DNA of 64,000 bases from Sistotremastrum niveocremeum HHB9708 (GCA_001630475.1 KV419417.1:322174-386173); one strand, 5' to 3'. Counted from the first letter of the stretch, positions 36,301 through 46,763 are shown. The notes: a model not told the origin generated them from the letters alone. Program-made: numbers and translations.

Positions 36301-37148
36301 CCGTGAGAAGATGGGCTCCCACTTTATTACCATTGTCGTCGGTGGTAAAAAGGATTATGTTTCTTAACATCGTGATAAACCACCCTCTGAGAGTGATAGC
36401 CTTGACGTGTCTTTCTTCGGCAGATTTAGCTCCCCGGCCGGGAGTAGAGTCGGCCTGCAATGTCATCGTCAGATGATGACCGTCTCAGATGCGACGAGCT
36501 TACCTTGTAACGGAGGAAATGAATTGCAAGCCTATTGACCGTGTCTTGATGCCACGCAACTACAGACGCCTCCTCGTCGCTCAACCCCAACCGATAGCCC
36601 ACGAAAGCAACCCATGCTTGCAAGAGTTGCATTCGCTTCTTTTTGGTGACTGAGTTCTCGGTGTCTTTATATTCGGCGCATTCGTCGTCGAGTTTCTGGC
36701 AGTATTCTGCAGTTGTCATGCCGGAGGCGGCGGCGGCGGCGTTGAGGGTGGATCTCAACTTGCTGCCCTGGGCGCGCACTTTTTCTGGATCGATTTCACT
36801 TTCGACACCAGGACGTTCTTTCTGAAGGCTAGGCAGACGAGAGAATATGTCTGCGCTCAGAGCATATGGGGCTGAAGATTGGCCGGCGGTGGACGCGTTG
36901 GAAGGCGGGTTGGGTGGGTCGGTGGTGGGGTTCAGCCCAGGGAGTAGTGACGGATGATCCCCAGCATTGAGGAGGGGTTGGAGCTTGCCTTGAAACGTTC
37001 TGCTGGCAACGTGGGGAGCATACGAGGTGGATGAAGATGGATCATGGGCGGCAGAGCGCTGAGCGATGTCCGCGGCGGAATTGGCGGTCGCTGCGGACCG
37101 AAGTGCAGGGTCTGGCATGGCACGCGACGAAACTTGCCCGAAGGGCAT
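33328..37148 (-). CDS. Tyrosine recombinase with C-terminal zinc fingers (DUF3435-like)
   Basis: Many exons join without any stop into a protein of roughly 1000 residues. After a disordered Ala/Ser/Pro N-terminus comes a helical SAM-like part (MTTAEYCQKLDDECAEYK, LLQAWVAFVGYRLGLSDEEA). The catalytic domain then shows the tyrosine-recombinase positions: ICMYTGMRPGSL (Arg I), a beta region ending VVFALISPEKAHNVQFD, GVAAFRRGFGNE (box II xxRR), FLLAHMNQSRTFDTFY (His and the probable nucleophile Tyr). A linker with LNPRAAEIMAEENKARAA leads to a C2H2 finger (YTCDKCNATKPSYSGLKEHM then RMHH) and a second Cys/His cluster (YICPVGC ... NHATKEC). This order resembles DUF3435 proteins, the recombinases of fungal Cryptons and Starship captains. 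It should cut and rejoin DNA. A TATA box lies ~85 bp upstream of the chosen start MPFGQVSSRAM. Confidence 0.75.
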
Positions 37149-37228
37149 GATATAGAGTGAGCGGGCAGCAGGCACAGGTAGTGGTCGGGAGCAAGAATGC
37201 GAGGGGGGAAAATGGTGTCTCTGACAGG

Positions 37229-37238
37229 TTATATATAC
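37229..37238 (-). promoter_or_regulatory. TATA box of recombinase gene
   Basis: GTATATATAA on the minus strand ~85 bp upstream of the ATG at 37148. It lies inside a longer upstream frame, arguing that the start is 37148 and not 37244. Confidence 0.5.
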
Positions 37239-37434
37239 GGGCAACTTAGCGCTGGCATATACACCCTCCCGGTTTTTCTCCCCCGGTCTCTCTGTCCTTT
37301 TCTCGTCCGTTATGGATTTTATCGCTCGTAACGGGTTGACATTTGCGATGAATTACAGGAAACGAGTTACAGGCATATTTACGATTTTAAAGTCGGGTGA
37401 ATTGTGAATTACAATACGGCGAGAGACAAAAGTG

Positions 37435-38027
37435 TTAGTTGGCCTAAAAAACAAGGATGGAATCAGTAGGCAAGGCAAAATACGAAGACGCACGCCTGAT
37501 TCATCTTCGCTGATCATCATGGTATCGTCGTCCAGTTTTGGAAAACCAAATCTCTGTCCAGCAACGACCAATCTCTCCCTAGCGTCGAATAGCACTTGGC
37601 GAGATTGCGCACGGCTAGCTTCCAATGACAACAAGATGGTGGCCAAGGTCTCGAGCTCGGCTTCCGATAATGGCCTGTTTTGGATACGATCAAAACGGGG
37701 TGAGAAATAAAAGAAGATGGCGACTGACTGGGGTGCAAGCTCGGCAGAGTCTTTTTGGGCGGGAAGGGCTGCCGATTTCTCTTTCAGCGGTTGCCTTTTC
37801 GCGCCGGTGGCGGGTTGAGCTGTCCTGTTTTCTTTTCCTTTTCCTTTGCCGCGTGAACTTGAGGCTTTGGGGATGGGGGGAGCATCGAGGAGGACGACGT
37901 CGTCGTCTTCGTCGCTATGTACGGCACCGCCTGCTTTCTCATTCCGAACCGGTTCTCCATCTTTGCTGCCGTCCGAACTGTCGACGCGAGTGAGCCTTTT
38001 GCGTTTGTTCTGCGGTCTGCTGGGCAT
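37435..38027 (-). CDS. Small charged, probably nuclear protein, unrecognised
   Basis: Exons 38027-37729, 37674-37494 and 37443-37435 give 162 residues. The N-terminal half is basic/acidic low complexity (MPSRPQNKRKRLTRVDSSDG, then SSRGKGKGKEN) with likely nuclear localisation signals. The second half is a helical segment, LSEAELETLATILLSLEASR then SRQVLFDARERLVVAGQRFG, ending DTMMISEDESGAN. Both introns are in-frame and stop-free in part, so an unspliced frame of 271 codons exists, but the splice signals (GTCAGT/AACAG, GTGCGT/TTTTTTAG) are good. No family recognised. Confidence 0.6.
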
Positions 38028-38450
38028 GGCGACGACGACGGTGATGTTTTGAGACGGGGTCCAAGACGAAGACGAGCTTTTGAAGATGATGCGTTGTTTG
38101 GCGACGCAAATAGAGCTCGCACGTGACCACTTGACGTAGTACCGTACCGAGCACAGCGGGCCGAGCACAGAAATCCCGAGAAATGATAGTACTGAGAATA
38201 GGATGAAATTCTGTTCATTGAAATCAGCCTTTACTCACTGAGAATGTTTTGGGCAAACGGGCATAATCTCAATATATTCCCCGCAACGCCGCTTTTCACA
38301 GCATTTTCTGAAAAAGTTCTCCCTTCAAAACTTTGGTGATAAAGTGACCGAATCTCACAAAATTCCAACCATTTAGTTTTGTGAAACCTGTACAGGGGCC
38401 GCTGTGTCGATTCGATTCATGCAATCATTGAGATCGGAGATCGAAATGAC
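38028..38450. other. Intergenic, 423 bp
   Basis: Upstream region of the small charged protein and downstream region of the next minus-strand gene. No RNA gene or repeat found. Confidence 0.5.
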
Positions 38451-39504
38451 TTAGCGATATTTACCATCGGGGCGAGCGTGTCGAGAGGAGAGGACGTTAC
38501 CGGGAATATATTCGGGAGCGCACGGATTTTTCTGGGAGTTTGAGATTGGGTTTGTCGCGGCCGCAATGAAAGACCTGAGAAGCGAGTGAGTATGGAACGG
38601 GGACTGTACGGAAAGAGTCACACGAACATGGTTTCGAGGTTTCATACCCTGGAGCGGAGAATGAAGGGACTCTTGGATATAGAGCTGAAGATGTTGAGGC
38701 AAGATGTTTGACAGAAACAGAATGCCCAGCGACGTTCAGGAGAGCGCCGACGCTGACGTCAAAGGGAAGGGTAGATAAGCGCGGAGGGGTGAGCCTTTGG
38801 AGAAATGACAGATGCTTCGACAGGATCACGCTCCCGGAGCGCGATAATATCTCACAGGTGCTTTGCGCATGGAAATGACGTGTTGACAGTTTACGCGGAA
38901 AGCGTAGTCAGCGTGAGGGGGTTGAGAAAGATGATATTGAGAGAATTTGGAAGTTTGAGGTCAAGTGGGGGCGGCGTCGTCTCGATCGTATGGTTGATCG
39001 AAGGAACGGGCGCCCATTTGTGATGAAGAGGCGAACGCTGTACCAAGTCACAAATATTCTTTAGAACGGGCAACGGAAATCCATTGGGCAAAGGGAACGA
39101 GAGGTGTATAGACAGATTTCTAGTCCGAGGTGGCGAAATGGCTATGGAGGGTATATTTGCCTCTTCAGTCTGAGAGGGAGTAATGTGAGCCCCGAGAGAA
39201 TATTTGACCGAAAGAAGGAGACATGTCGAGCTCTCGTCGATCATCGAGGGTCAGGGGAATTGACGGACGCCTGAGACGGAACTGTGAATCAGACTCGGGG
39301 CTTACGTCGGCGAGCACACAAATGAGCCAACATGGATGTGGCAACAGATTTGATGTCTGTTCCGTCTCGGTCAAGCTTGAGAAGACATAATGGAGTGTTT
39401 GACTGAGAAGACGGCTCGATCTGAGGTCGATCGTCGAGGACGATCGCAGGAAGCCATGGGCGCTTATTATCTAGGCACCTTCTCGGGAGCGGGTTAACAG
39501 ACAA
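38451..39504 (-). CDS. Unresolved multi-exon gene, unknown product
   Basis: Several minus-strand segments look coding and are flanked by usable splice sites: LLKLDRDGTDIKSVATSMLA (39.36-39.50 kb), then LSFPLPNGFPLPVLKNICDL with LDLKLPNSLNIIFLNPLTLT (38.89-39.18 kb), then LTPPRLSTLPFD and QLYIQESLHSPLQGMKPRNH ending SSRHARPDGKYR at 38451. I could not join all of them in one consistent phase, so the exon structure is unknown and this may be two genes or the 3' part of the JmjC-like gene. No family recognised. Confidence 0.35.
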
Positions 39505-39624
39505 TGGAATGGCTTAAAAACAATCATTTGATTCTCGAGATCATGAGGGAGTGGATGTAATTTCTTTTCAAAGTCATGTGAAGGTAGTAAAAGATGAAAA
39601 AAGTGGTTTCATGGCGCGTATGTG

Positions 39625-42600
39625 CTATGGTCTACTATAACCGGAAGCGAGGACTAGGGATGACACTTGTTTCTTACATAGGTCACAAGTGCATTTGCTA
39701 AAAGAAGAGGTCCTATCATTCGCACGATACAGAGGCTCGAGCAGTCACTGACCTGAACATTTGTTGGACGGAATCGAGAATGTCTCGAATGGGACCTGAG
39801 ATGTTCCTATATTGAGGATAGTCGGCAAAGGTGAGAACGGCTTGATGGGCGAGGGTACGGTCTTGTTTGATGTCGGGTAGAGCACAGGCGGCGGGGGATA
39901 ATTTGGGGATGATGATGACGAGGATGCGGGTCCAGGCACAGAGGACTGCGATAAAGTTTGGATCGGGCAGAACGAGAAGCTCCCAGGTTTCAACATCGAT
40001 GCTGGCATTTTGGACACGCAAGATGGCGAGGAGTGATTGAACGAGGCTGTGGCGAAGCATCTCTGCGGCCTGATGGAGACGGCGAGAAACCGGCAGTTGA
40101 CGGACGTGGTCGACGATGTCGCTTTGGAGGCTTCTGGAGAGATCAGTCCAAGAATAAAAGTATCCACCGTGGACGACGGAATCCGTGAGCGCATATATGC
40201 AGTACATGGCGCCAGGTGGCAAAACACTTTTTGTGAAGTCAGACATGTGTGAAGAGAGAGGAAGAGGACTTACTAGACGTCTCCGGCACGAAGAATGTCA
40301 TAGGACCATGACTCGGTATTGTATCTGAAAGTGTGAGTGGGGGTAATATACGTTGGATCGGTAACGGTCTGTGTGATGGTGGCGACGATGATGGATCCGT
40401 AGGCGCTGCGAATCCAGGTTGCGAGACCGGCGGGACTGGAAGTGCAGCCATCGAACGCGCTCTCGGAATAAATGGATGTGAAGAAGAAGGCGCTGGAGTC
40501 AAAGGGGATACGTTTGTAATACGACACGACAAAGGAGAGGCAGGACATTTCGCTGGCGACAATGTGATCAGTGAAAAAAAGCGAGGACGGAAGAAGACAC
40601 TTACCGGACGATAGGAGGGACTTGGATGTTTCCGAGAGGCATGTCGATGGCTTTGAGATACATGGTGCGGCGGTGGGAGAGAGGCGTTGAGACGAATTTC
40701 CCAATGGTGGTGCTATGAGTGGGTGCGTGGGACGAATGGGCATGGAGGTCGGAGACGAGGCAGAGATTGATGCCGTGTTCAAGACAGAGCTGTGGGCCGA
40801 GTTGAGGAGCTTCTTCAGTTGGAGAGTGGAAGGAAAGGTCCTTGATGATGTGGGTCAAGGGTTTTTTTGCAAGATCATCGTCCTCTCCGCGAGTGTAGTA
40901 CACAGTGATGTATTGGGGGGCAAGAACTGAGTCTTGGCAATTGTCGGCTCGAGAGAGAGCGAGTATGACCTCGAGATTGCGGTGGTCAGCACGCTGAGAA
41001 GACGAGAGAGTTTGAATATACAAACGGGATCAGACAGAGCGAGAGACATACTGATGTGGTTGCGGCATGAACGATGAATTCGTCGAGGACACGTTCGGAT
41101 GAGTCGTCCACGGGAAGCCAGCTGGCGATGGTATGTTTTGTAGTGCTCTCGATCTGCGCTGGGGGATCAGCAGGTGTATCAAGTAAACAGACAAGCATAC
41201 CTCGACGAGTTCATTATAGGCGTAAGGAGGGAGGGAGGAGAAGTGGCTATCAGGAACGGCGGTGCTGGCGATATCCTTTTTGTTCCTCTTGCTCTCTGCA
41301 TTTTTGCGCGAGGACGATGCTTTGCGCTTGGTTGGCTGTGGTAGGTCCTGTGCAAAACCGTGAGCTGATATGAAATGACCACAAAAAAAGACTAACGGGT
41401 GCGACTTGGGCATGAACGATCTGCATCAAGGTCTGCTGATTATCGCTCGTCGGAGTGGATGCAAGTCTCGGGAGGGATGGGGTTGGTATGCGCGGCGGGG
41501 GCGAGGTGGTGGCTGCTGGGAGCGAGGGCTGGACGAGAGGGACGGCGTTGAAGGGCCACAGTTCCTGCGACGGGGTGAAGAGCGCAGGGTCACGGAGACC
41601 GACCATTTTGGCAGCGACGGCGACTGGCTCAAAGATGAGATTTTTGGCGATGTGGAAGTTGGTGACGAGTTCTGCATTGCATTGGTTGTCGACCGAAGTG
41701 TATCCTCCGCCAAGGATGCGTCTGATGGCTCCCCAGATTGAGTGTTCGATTTGGACAGCTTTATGAGAGAATTGATGAGGGAAGCCAACGTGCTTCATCC
41801 AGTCGGGGATGGTGGAATGTTGTTTGATTTCGGGGACACGAAAGAATTTGGGGGAGAAGAGGACGATGGGGGAGTGTGCGACGACGGTCCAAAAGGGCAT
41901 GAGGCCGCGAAATTTTGGGCGATGGAGTTCCCTGTCAAGTTTGTTGCGCAATTCGTGTGGGGCTTGGGTCCTGGAGAGGGTTCGTGAGCGGATTTGTCTA
42001 CTGGAAAGAAGGGACGAACCGGATGACGTTCATGACCTTGTCGAATTCGGCGGGTTGAAAGTTCTATAAAGATGGAAGCAGCGTTTTGAAGAAGGAGGAT
42101 GAGCCTACCTTTACGGCGACGACGGCTGTGCCACACCAGTACATGAAATTTGATTTGACGGCCTCGAGCGTAGCGTTGCCACCATGGGTAGCATAATGTT
42201 CGTAAAAAGTAGCAGAGATGTGAGCGAGGGATTCAGGAGCTGATTGAGGGTCAGAGGAAGAACGAGAGGCGGCGAGATCGACGAGAAAAGAGTCCATGAT
42301 TTTGATAAGGTCTTCGTACGCGTCAAAGAATAGGGCTCGGTCTGTAGCAGAGTCGGGTCGATGCCATTTCGGAGGGAATGAGGTGGCTGATTCATCGAGG
42401 GACCACAATAAACGATCGAGAAGAACACATAGCATGTAGAGATTAAAGACTTGACGCGTCTGCTCGAGAGGGTACATGGAATGGCCGGGTCGGGTATAGC
42501 AGATTTCTGCAGCGAGGCGTGGATCTTTGTCGACGAGGGTCTCGAGCGCGTCTGCTTGAGCGGCGAGCTCTGTGAGCATGAGACGGTCACCAGGGGCAAT

Positions 42601-42780
42601 GTCGAGGGGCTCGAGATATTCGTATACGGCGGCTGCGAACGACTGATCGGGCGATCTCGAAGACCAGAAGACGGGACGGAAGATCTGGGAAGAGCTTCGC
42701 CATCCGGTGTTTGCGATCGGTGCACAGAGAAGCAGCTTTTCGAGGCTGGGTCGCAGGCCGGGGGGAGACCCTGCAGACAT
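39625..42780 (-). CDS. JmjC-like protein, probable pseudo-enzyme
   Basis: Multi-exon gene starting MSAGSPPGLRPSLEKLLLCA. A helical first part (DRLMLTELAAQADALETLVD, QVFNLYMLCVLLDRLLWSLD) is followed by a linker rich in Pro/Ser and a lysine patch (KRKASSSRKNAESKRNKKD). The C-terminal third resembles the JmjC-like proteins of basidiomycetes: GCTSSPAGLATWIRSAYG, then WSYDILRAGDVLFTKSVLPP, GAMYCIYALTDSVVHGGYFY. At the places where JmjC dioxygenases carry the iron ligands HxD and the last His (GGHF), this protein has TSS and GGYF, so it is probably inactive as a demethylase. A final small exon would add KCTCDLCKKQ, a possible metal knuckle, ending at 39625; without it the frame stops at 39716. Confidence 0.5.
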
Positions 42781-42928
42781 GAGGCGAGAGCAAAGAGGTA
42801 GCTGGCGAGCGGAGTTGGGCGAGGCCGCTTACGTGCTCCGGGAGCGTTGGTCGATGATCGGCGGGGTTGCCGAGATTAGCGCCGGACGAGGTACGGTACC
42901 TTGACTGAAATCGAGAGGGATGAGCTGA

Positions 42929-42996
42929 GGTATGAAACCTTGTGGCGGAGTGCAAAATTCCAAGGTATGAAACCTTGCAGCGGAGTATCAAAATGC
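42929..42996. repeat. Two-copy 34 bp tandem repeat
   Basis: Two adjacent units start AGGTATGAAACCTTG at 42929 and 42963, followed by YRGCGGAGTRYMAAAA-like sequence. Each unit holds a small inverted AAGGT/ACCTT-type pair. It is just upstream of the JmjC-like gene. Confidence 0.7.
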
Positions 42997-43242
42997 GAGA
43001 CGAAGGAGAGGGAGATTTTGCTGGGGGACGAGACGAAGGAGAAGGGCCTGGGGTCGCCAAGATTGACAGACGCGAGTCCGAGTCGGACTCGCAAACCGAC
43101 GTCGGCCGGCCCACGAAAAAGAGAAGGGCCGACGGGCGCCTATTGTCTCGGCAGAGGCGCGGCTTCGGGCCTATCGGACGCTCGTCCTCGACGTCGACGA
43201 CGTCGAGAGAGATAGGAACTGCGAGTGGGACTCGCTGACCAA

Positions 43243-43299
43243 CTAAAAAAATACAAAAATGCACCTCGCTTCGCTCGGCGCATTTTTGTATTTTTTTAG
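43243..43299. repeat. Perfect 20 bp-arm hairpin abutting tRNA 3' half
   Basis: Arms 43243-43262 and 43280-43299 (CTAAAAAAATACAAAAATGC and its exact complement) flank a 17 nt GC-rich loop containing CGCTTCGCTCG. On either strand an A/T run of seven ends the stem, resembling a Pol III stop or an intrinsic terminator. Confidence 0.85.
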
Positions 43300-43333
43300 A
43301 ACGAGGTCCAGGGTTCAATTCCCTGCGCGTCCA
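43300..43333 (+). pseudogene. tRNA 3' half without a 5' half
   Basis: Variable region AGGTC, T stem-loop CAGGG-TTCAATT-CCCTG, then CGCGTCC and discriminator A: a complete tRNA 3' end. The matching 5' strand (GGACGCG), D arm and anticodon stem were not found in the 300 bp upstream; instead the hairpin lies directly before it. It is not a copy of the intact tRNA-Ala at 31.7 kb because the T arm differs. Confidence 0.65.
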
Positions 43334-43897
43334 TTGTTTTGCTGCTTTTACAATTTTCCTGAATTTTTTACGATTTTTTGAAGCCCAGTGGAGTGGGAAA
43401 TGGCCAGGAAATGGAAAAGGTACGAGTTGTGGAGCGCGCCATTTTCGCAGCGACGTCAGAGGCGAGCCGAGCGCATCAGAGAATTCGGCAATTCGCTGTC
43501 CAAGTTTATTCGTTTGATCGCCGGCCATCCCTTGCCGTTTTCGTCCAACAGTGAGTCAAGGCGGTGCTTTGTTTCAAGTTTGTTGTCTCTTTGTCTCTGC
43601 CTTGTGGTACGACAAAGGAGAAGAGCCGCAGCACAATAGATGTCTCCATTCATTCATCTCATACTCTTCACTCTTTCACCCGTGCTTCACCGCCTGGCAG
43701 AGATAATCGCTGTGGATTTCTTATTGGTACCTTGACGACAACAATCTCGATCATGAGATCGAATGGGCTTCTACACCGCTTCGAAATGACCGTCGCGGAC
43801 TCTGCACAGCTCCTTGAGCCAATTTTGGGCACCGCTTCTGATGACTTGTGTTATTCGAACAATAAGCGACCATCTGTTGTGTTGGGGGGCTCGCCAG

Positions 43898-43905
43898 TAT
43901 ATAAG
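43898..43905 (+). promoter_or_regulatory. TATA box of cupredoxin gene
   Basis: TATATAAG, 81 bp upstream of the ATG at 43986, with a C/T-rich leader between. Confidence 0.55.
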
Positions 43906-43985
43906 GCTGAGCGAATGTCTCAGTTGTCTCAGTTGCCTTGTTCTCTCTTCTCTCTCAACATCTTCCCTCTTCACGCTCAACGACC

Positions 43986-45452
43986 ATGATGAAGACTGCG
44001 TTTGCATCCTTGGCTGTCCTGCCCTTTACTCTGGCTGCCGTTCACCAGATCGCCGTCGGTGGAGATAATATCTTCGCCTTCAACCCCAACAACATTGTCG
44101 CCGATGTCGGTGATGTGCTCTCGTTCCAGTTGTACGTCCTCGCCGTTTGTTTCGCGACCTGCGAGCTCATCTCTGCCCTAGCAACGTCAAGAATCATACG
44201 TTAGTCTGACCTCGTGGTGCCTTCGTTCTTCCCTCACCCTCTCGTAGTGCAACTCAATCGTCCTTTGCGAGTCCTTGTACCAAGCTCCTTGGTGCAGACA
44301 ACCTTACGCCAGTCGGTTTCAATTCCGGATTGTGAGTCTTTCGTGTTTTTTTTTTTCGCTCTCGTACTCATGTCAAGACAGCAACCCCGTCGCCCCCGGA
44401 TCTTTGGACCTTCCCGTCTTCAATGTCACCGTCAACGACAGCAAGCCCATCTGGGTTTACTGCGCACAGAAGAATCCCTTCTCTCACTGCGCTGAAAAGG
44501 GCATGGTATTCGCTGCCAACGCCCCTACAACTGGCAACACTTTCCAGGCCTTCCTGAACAACGCACTGGCCTCCGGAAACTCGACCAATGCCACTTCTAC
44601 CACCACGACTACCTCTGCCACCGCTGCCTGGACCTCACCACCCGCCCCCGAGATTGTCACTGTTACCGCCACTGTCACTGAGGGCGACAACACTTACTTG
44701 ACGACCTATGCTAGCTGGGAGGGCAGTGCTGCCCCTACCGCTGCTCCTCAGCCGGTCAATCATGTCATCGTCGTTGGTGGCTCAGCTGGTCTTGTGTTCA
44801 CGCCGTCCAACATCACTGCCTCCATCAACGACACCGTCACCTTCCAGTTCGAGTCCAAGAATCACACGTATGTCTCAGACATCTCGAAATTCAGGCACTC
44901 CCTGAACGTGTTTTTTCAGTGCCACTCAGTCGTCTTTCTCGAACCCTTGCACGGAGCTTGCCAAGACCTCCAGCACCGGCCAAGTTGGCTTCGATTCTGG
45001 CTTGTGAGTTTTGTGTAATCAGATCAGTTTTTCCGGGGCTAAACTCTGCTTCAGCATGCCCGTCGGTGTCAACGACACCAACTTCCCCTCCTTGACCATC
45101 ACCGTTAATGATGTGCGTCCTTCCTGGCTTGCATTATTTATTGCTTACTAACTGACGCTTTCAGACCGCTCCCATCTGGGGTTACTGCCGTCAGACTAAC
45201 CCAACCTCTCACTGTGGCTCCGGAATGGTGTTCTCCATCAATGCCGTCGAAGACAGCCCTAACAACTTTGCTGCCTTCCAAGGACTCGCGATCCACAACT
45301 TCGGATCCAGTGCATCCACCACCTCGAGTGGAAGCGCGTCCTCGCCTTCATCGTCGGATTCTGGAAAGAAGAGTGGCGCGATCCGTGCTAGCGTTGGCAG
45401 CGTTTCTGTGTTCGTTGGAGTAGTAGCTGTTGTCTTTGGCATGATGCTTTGA
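43986..45452 (+). CDS. GPI-anchored two-domain cupredoxin (extracellular serine-rich protein)
   Basis: Seven exons, including an 18 nt micro-exon (44182-44199), all in phase. The N-terminus MMKTAFASLAVLPFTLAAVH is a signal peptide. Two plastocyanin-like domains follow: FAFNPNNIVADVGDVLSFQF, NVKNHTATQSSFASPC, PIWVYCAQKNPFSHC and GMVFAAN; then LVFTPSNITASINDTVTFQF, SKNHTATQSSFSNPC, PIWGYCRQTNPTSHC and GMVFSIN. Each has the His-Cys-His spacing expected for a type-1 copper site (NHT...YC...SHC...GM), so copper binding is plausible. The two domains are separated by a Thr/Ser-rich linker. A Ser-rich tail and a hydrophobic end (VGVVAVVFGMML) predict a GPI anchor. Related fungal proteins are cell-surface proteins of unclear role. 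Confidence 0.9.
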
Positions 45453-45658
45453 GATATCCGTTTCTTACCTTTTCACCCCTTATCAGTTCTTTAATGCGTT
45501 CGACGATCAGACCTTATGATTATTCGCATCTTATGGTTAGCTAGACCTACTTTCCCGGCAGATTAATAACAGTTGAATCCTTTATAACAAGTCTGAATGC
45601 TTATGGTGATGATACATTGAAGAGATGGATATGCGACAGCGGTGAATTCGAATGGCGG

Positions 45659-46439
45659 TCAAGCCTGTTCCAGAGGTTGAAAACGCGTATAGTACTGCTT
45701 GGTATATTGTTCCACCATCTCTTGAGTAGACTCTGGAAGATCTTCCACGAACACCCCTGAGAAAAGTTAAGCCTTGTTGTAACAGCAGTGGCAAAAATAG
45801 AGACCTGGAGCACCTCCGAATCGTACCAACGCTGGAACGACCGTATTGGGCGGTAAGATTGTGTTGTCTTCGATCTTAGCACAGTCTTTGATGATCGTGA
45901 ACTTCCCCTGTCGGTACATTAGGATATCATTGCGATAGCGATCTTCAAGACTCGCGATGATGCAGTTCTTGCCAATCTCGACATGATTGCCAATGCTCGC
46001 AGCTTCGACGACGGAGCCGGCACCAATATGGACATGATCGCCTATTTTCATAGGATAATAGTTGAAGTTCCCTCTGTATGTTTTGTAAGGCGGCCTTCGA
46101 TCAAAGTTAACAAGAAATTCGGAGACCACAGAACAGCGTGAACGCACCTGACGACGCAGCCTTCTCCTACCACACAGTATCTCCCCAGTGATATTACCAC
46201 AGCATGCCCAGGTCCTGTCCTTCGAAGATCTCCTCGTATGATAGCACCATTTGATATGATCGTCTTTCCTCCCAAGATGATGTTCTGAGGTCCAGCGATC
46301 GTCGCTTTCCGTGAGACCTTGTTCCCAGTGTCCTAGAACTACTCAATGAGCTTACAAGCACTTGCTTTCAAGAGAATCAGCAACGCACAGTCTCGATAAA
46401 TTCAGCCTTGATGTACCATATTGGTGGCAGCAGCGGCAT
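45659..46439 (-). CDS. DCTN5: Dynactin subunit 5 (p25)
   Basis: Five exons (46439-46389, 46332-46148, 46073-45956, 45907-45805, 45756-45659) give 184 residues; human DCTN5 has 182. It begins WYIKAEFIETDTGNKVSRKA (human YIETASGNKVSRQS) and has the left-handed hexapeptide-repeat body: LGGKTIISNGAIIRGDL, GRYCVVGEGCVVR, KIGDHVHIGAGSVVEAA, GNHVEIGKNCII, KDCAKIEDNTILPPNTVVPA, then a C-terminal helix ending QYYTRFQPLEQA. It belongs to the pointed-end complex of dynactin, linking dynein to cargo. The third intron (45955-45908) uses a GC donor and is stop-free and 48 nt, so gene finders may translate it as 16 extra residues. Confidence 0.93.
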
Positions 46440-46763
46440 CGCTCGTGCTGGGCCAAATGTGCGACGAACTGGAGAGAAGAGAAAGCTATGCCGAGGTCAC
46501 GTGCTACGCGTCTCGTCTCGTGACTAAGCTTTGGTCGACATCCTGACGCGTCGTCTCGTTGCGCTTGCTCTTCGTTCCAGCCATCACCTCTTCTCTGGTT
46601 ATCTCTTTGGCATCGCATTTCTCTGGCTCAAACATCACCCCGGTCATTCTGCATGGCATACTCACTGTAATATCATTATTCTGCATAAGTAAGTCGCCTC
46701 AGCTCTTTATAAGCCTCGAACTGACTCGACCAGATACTGTATCTATAGTTCACGCTACTCATC
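46440..46763. promoter_or_regulatory. Divergent promoter region DCTN5 / RAD54
   Basis: 324 bp between start codons on opposite strands; no TATA box found. Confidence 0.5.

Larger units (their letters stand above)
42781..43985. other. Intergenic 1.2 kb with repeats and tRNA relic
   Basis: Contains the tandem repeat, hairpin and tRNA 3' half listed separately, a GC-rich dyad near 43072-43092 (GCGAGTCCGA-G-TCGGACTCGC), and the promoter of the cupredoxin gene. No protein gene supported. Confidence 0.5.

Noticed and set aside
43072-43092. GC-rich dyad as a regulatory operator
   Set aside because: 10 bp arms in a generally repetitive GC-rich stretch; insufficient evidence for function.
31735-43333. 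tRNA ends as attL/attR of one integrated element
   Set aside because: The T arms differ (CCCGG...CCCGG-type versus CAGGG...CCCTG), so the 43.3 kb fragment is not a duplicate of the 31.7 kb tRNA end.
42587-43528. 313-codon minus-strand frame containing RRELNPGP
   Set aside because: RRELNPGP is the well-known translation of a reversed tRNA T arm; the frame also runs through the hairpin and has no domain.
44484-44693. Val-rich minus frame over the cupredoxin linker
   Set aside because: Complement of the Thr/Ser-rich linker; a shadow of the real gene.
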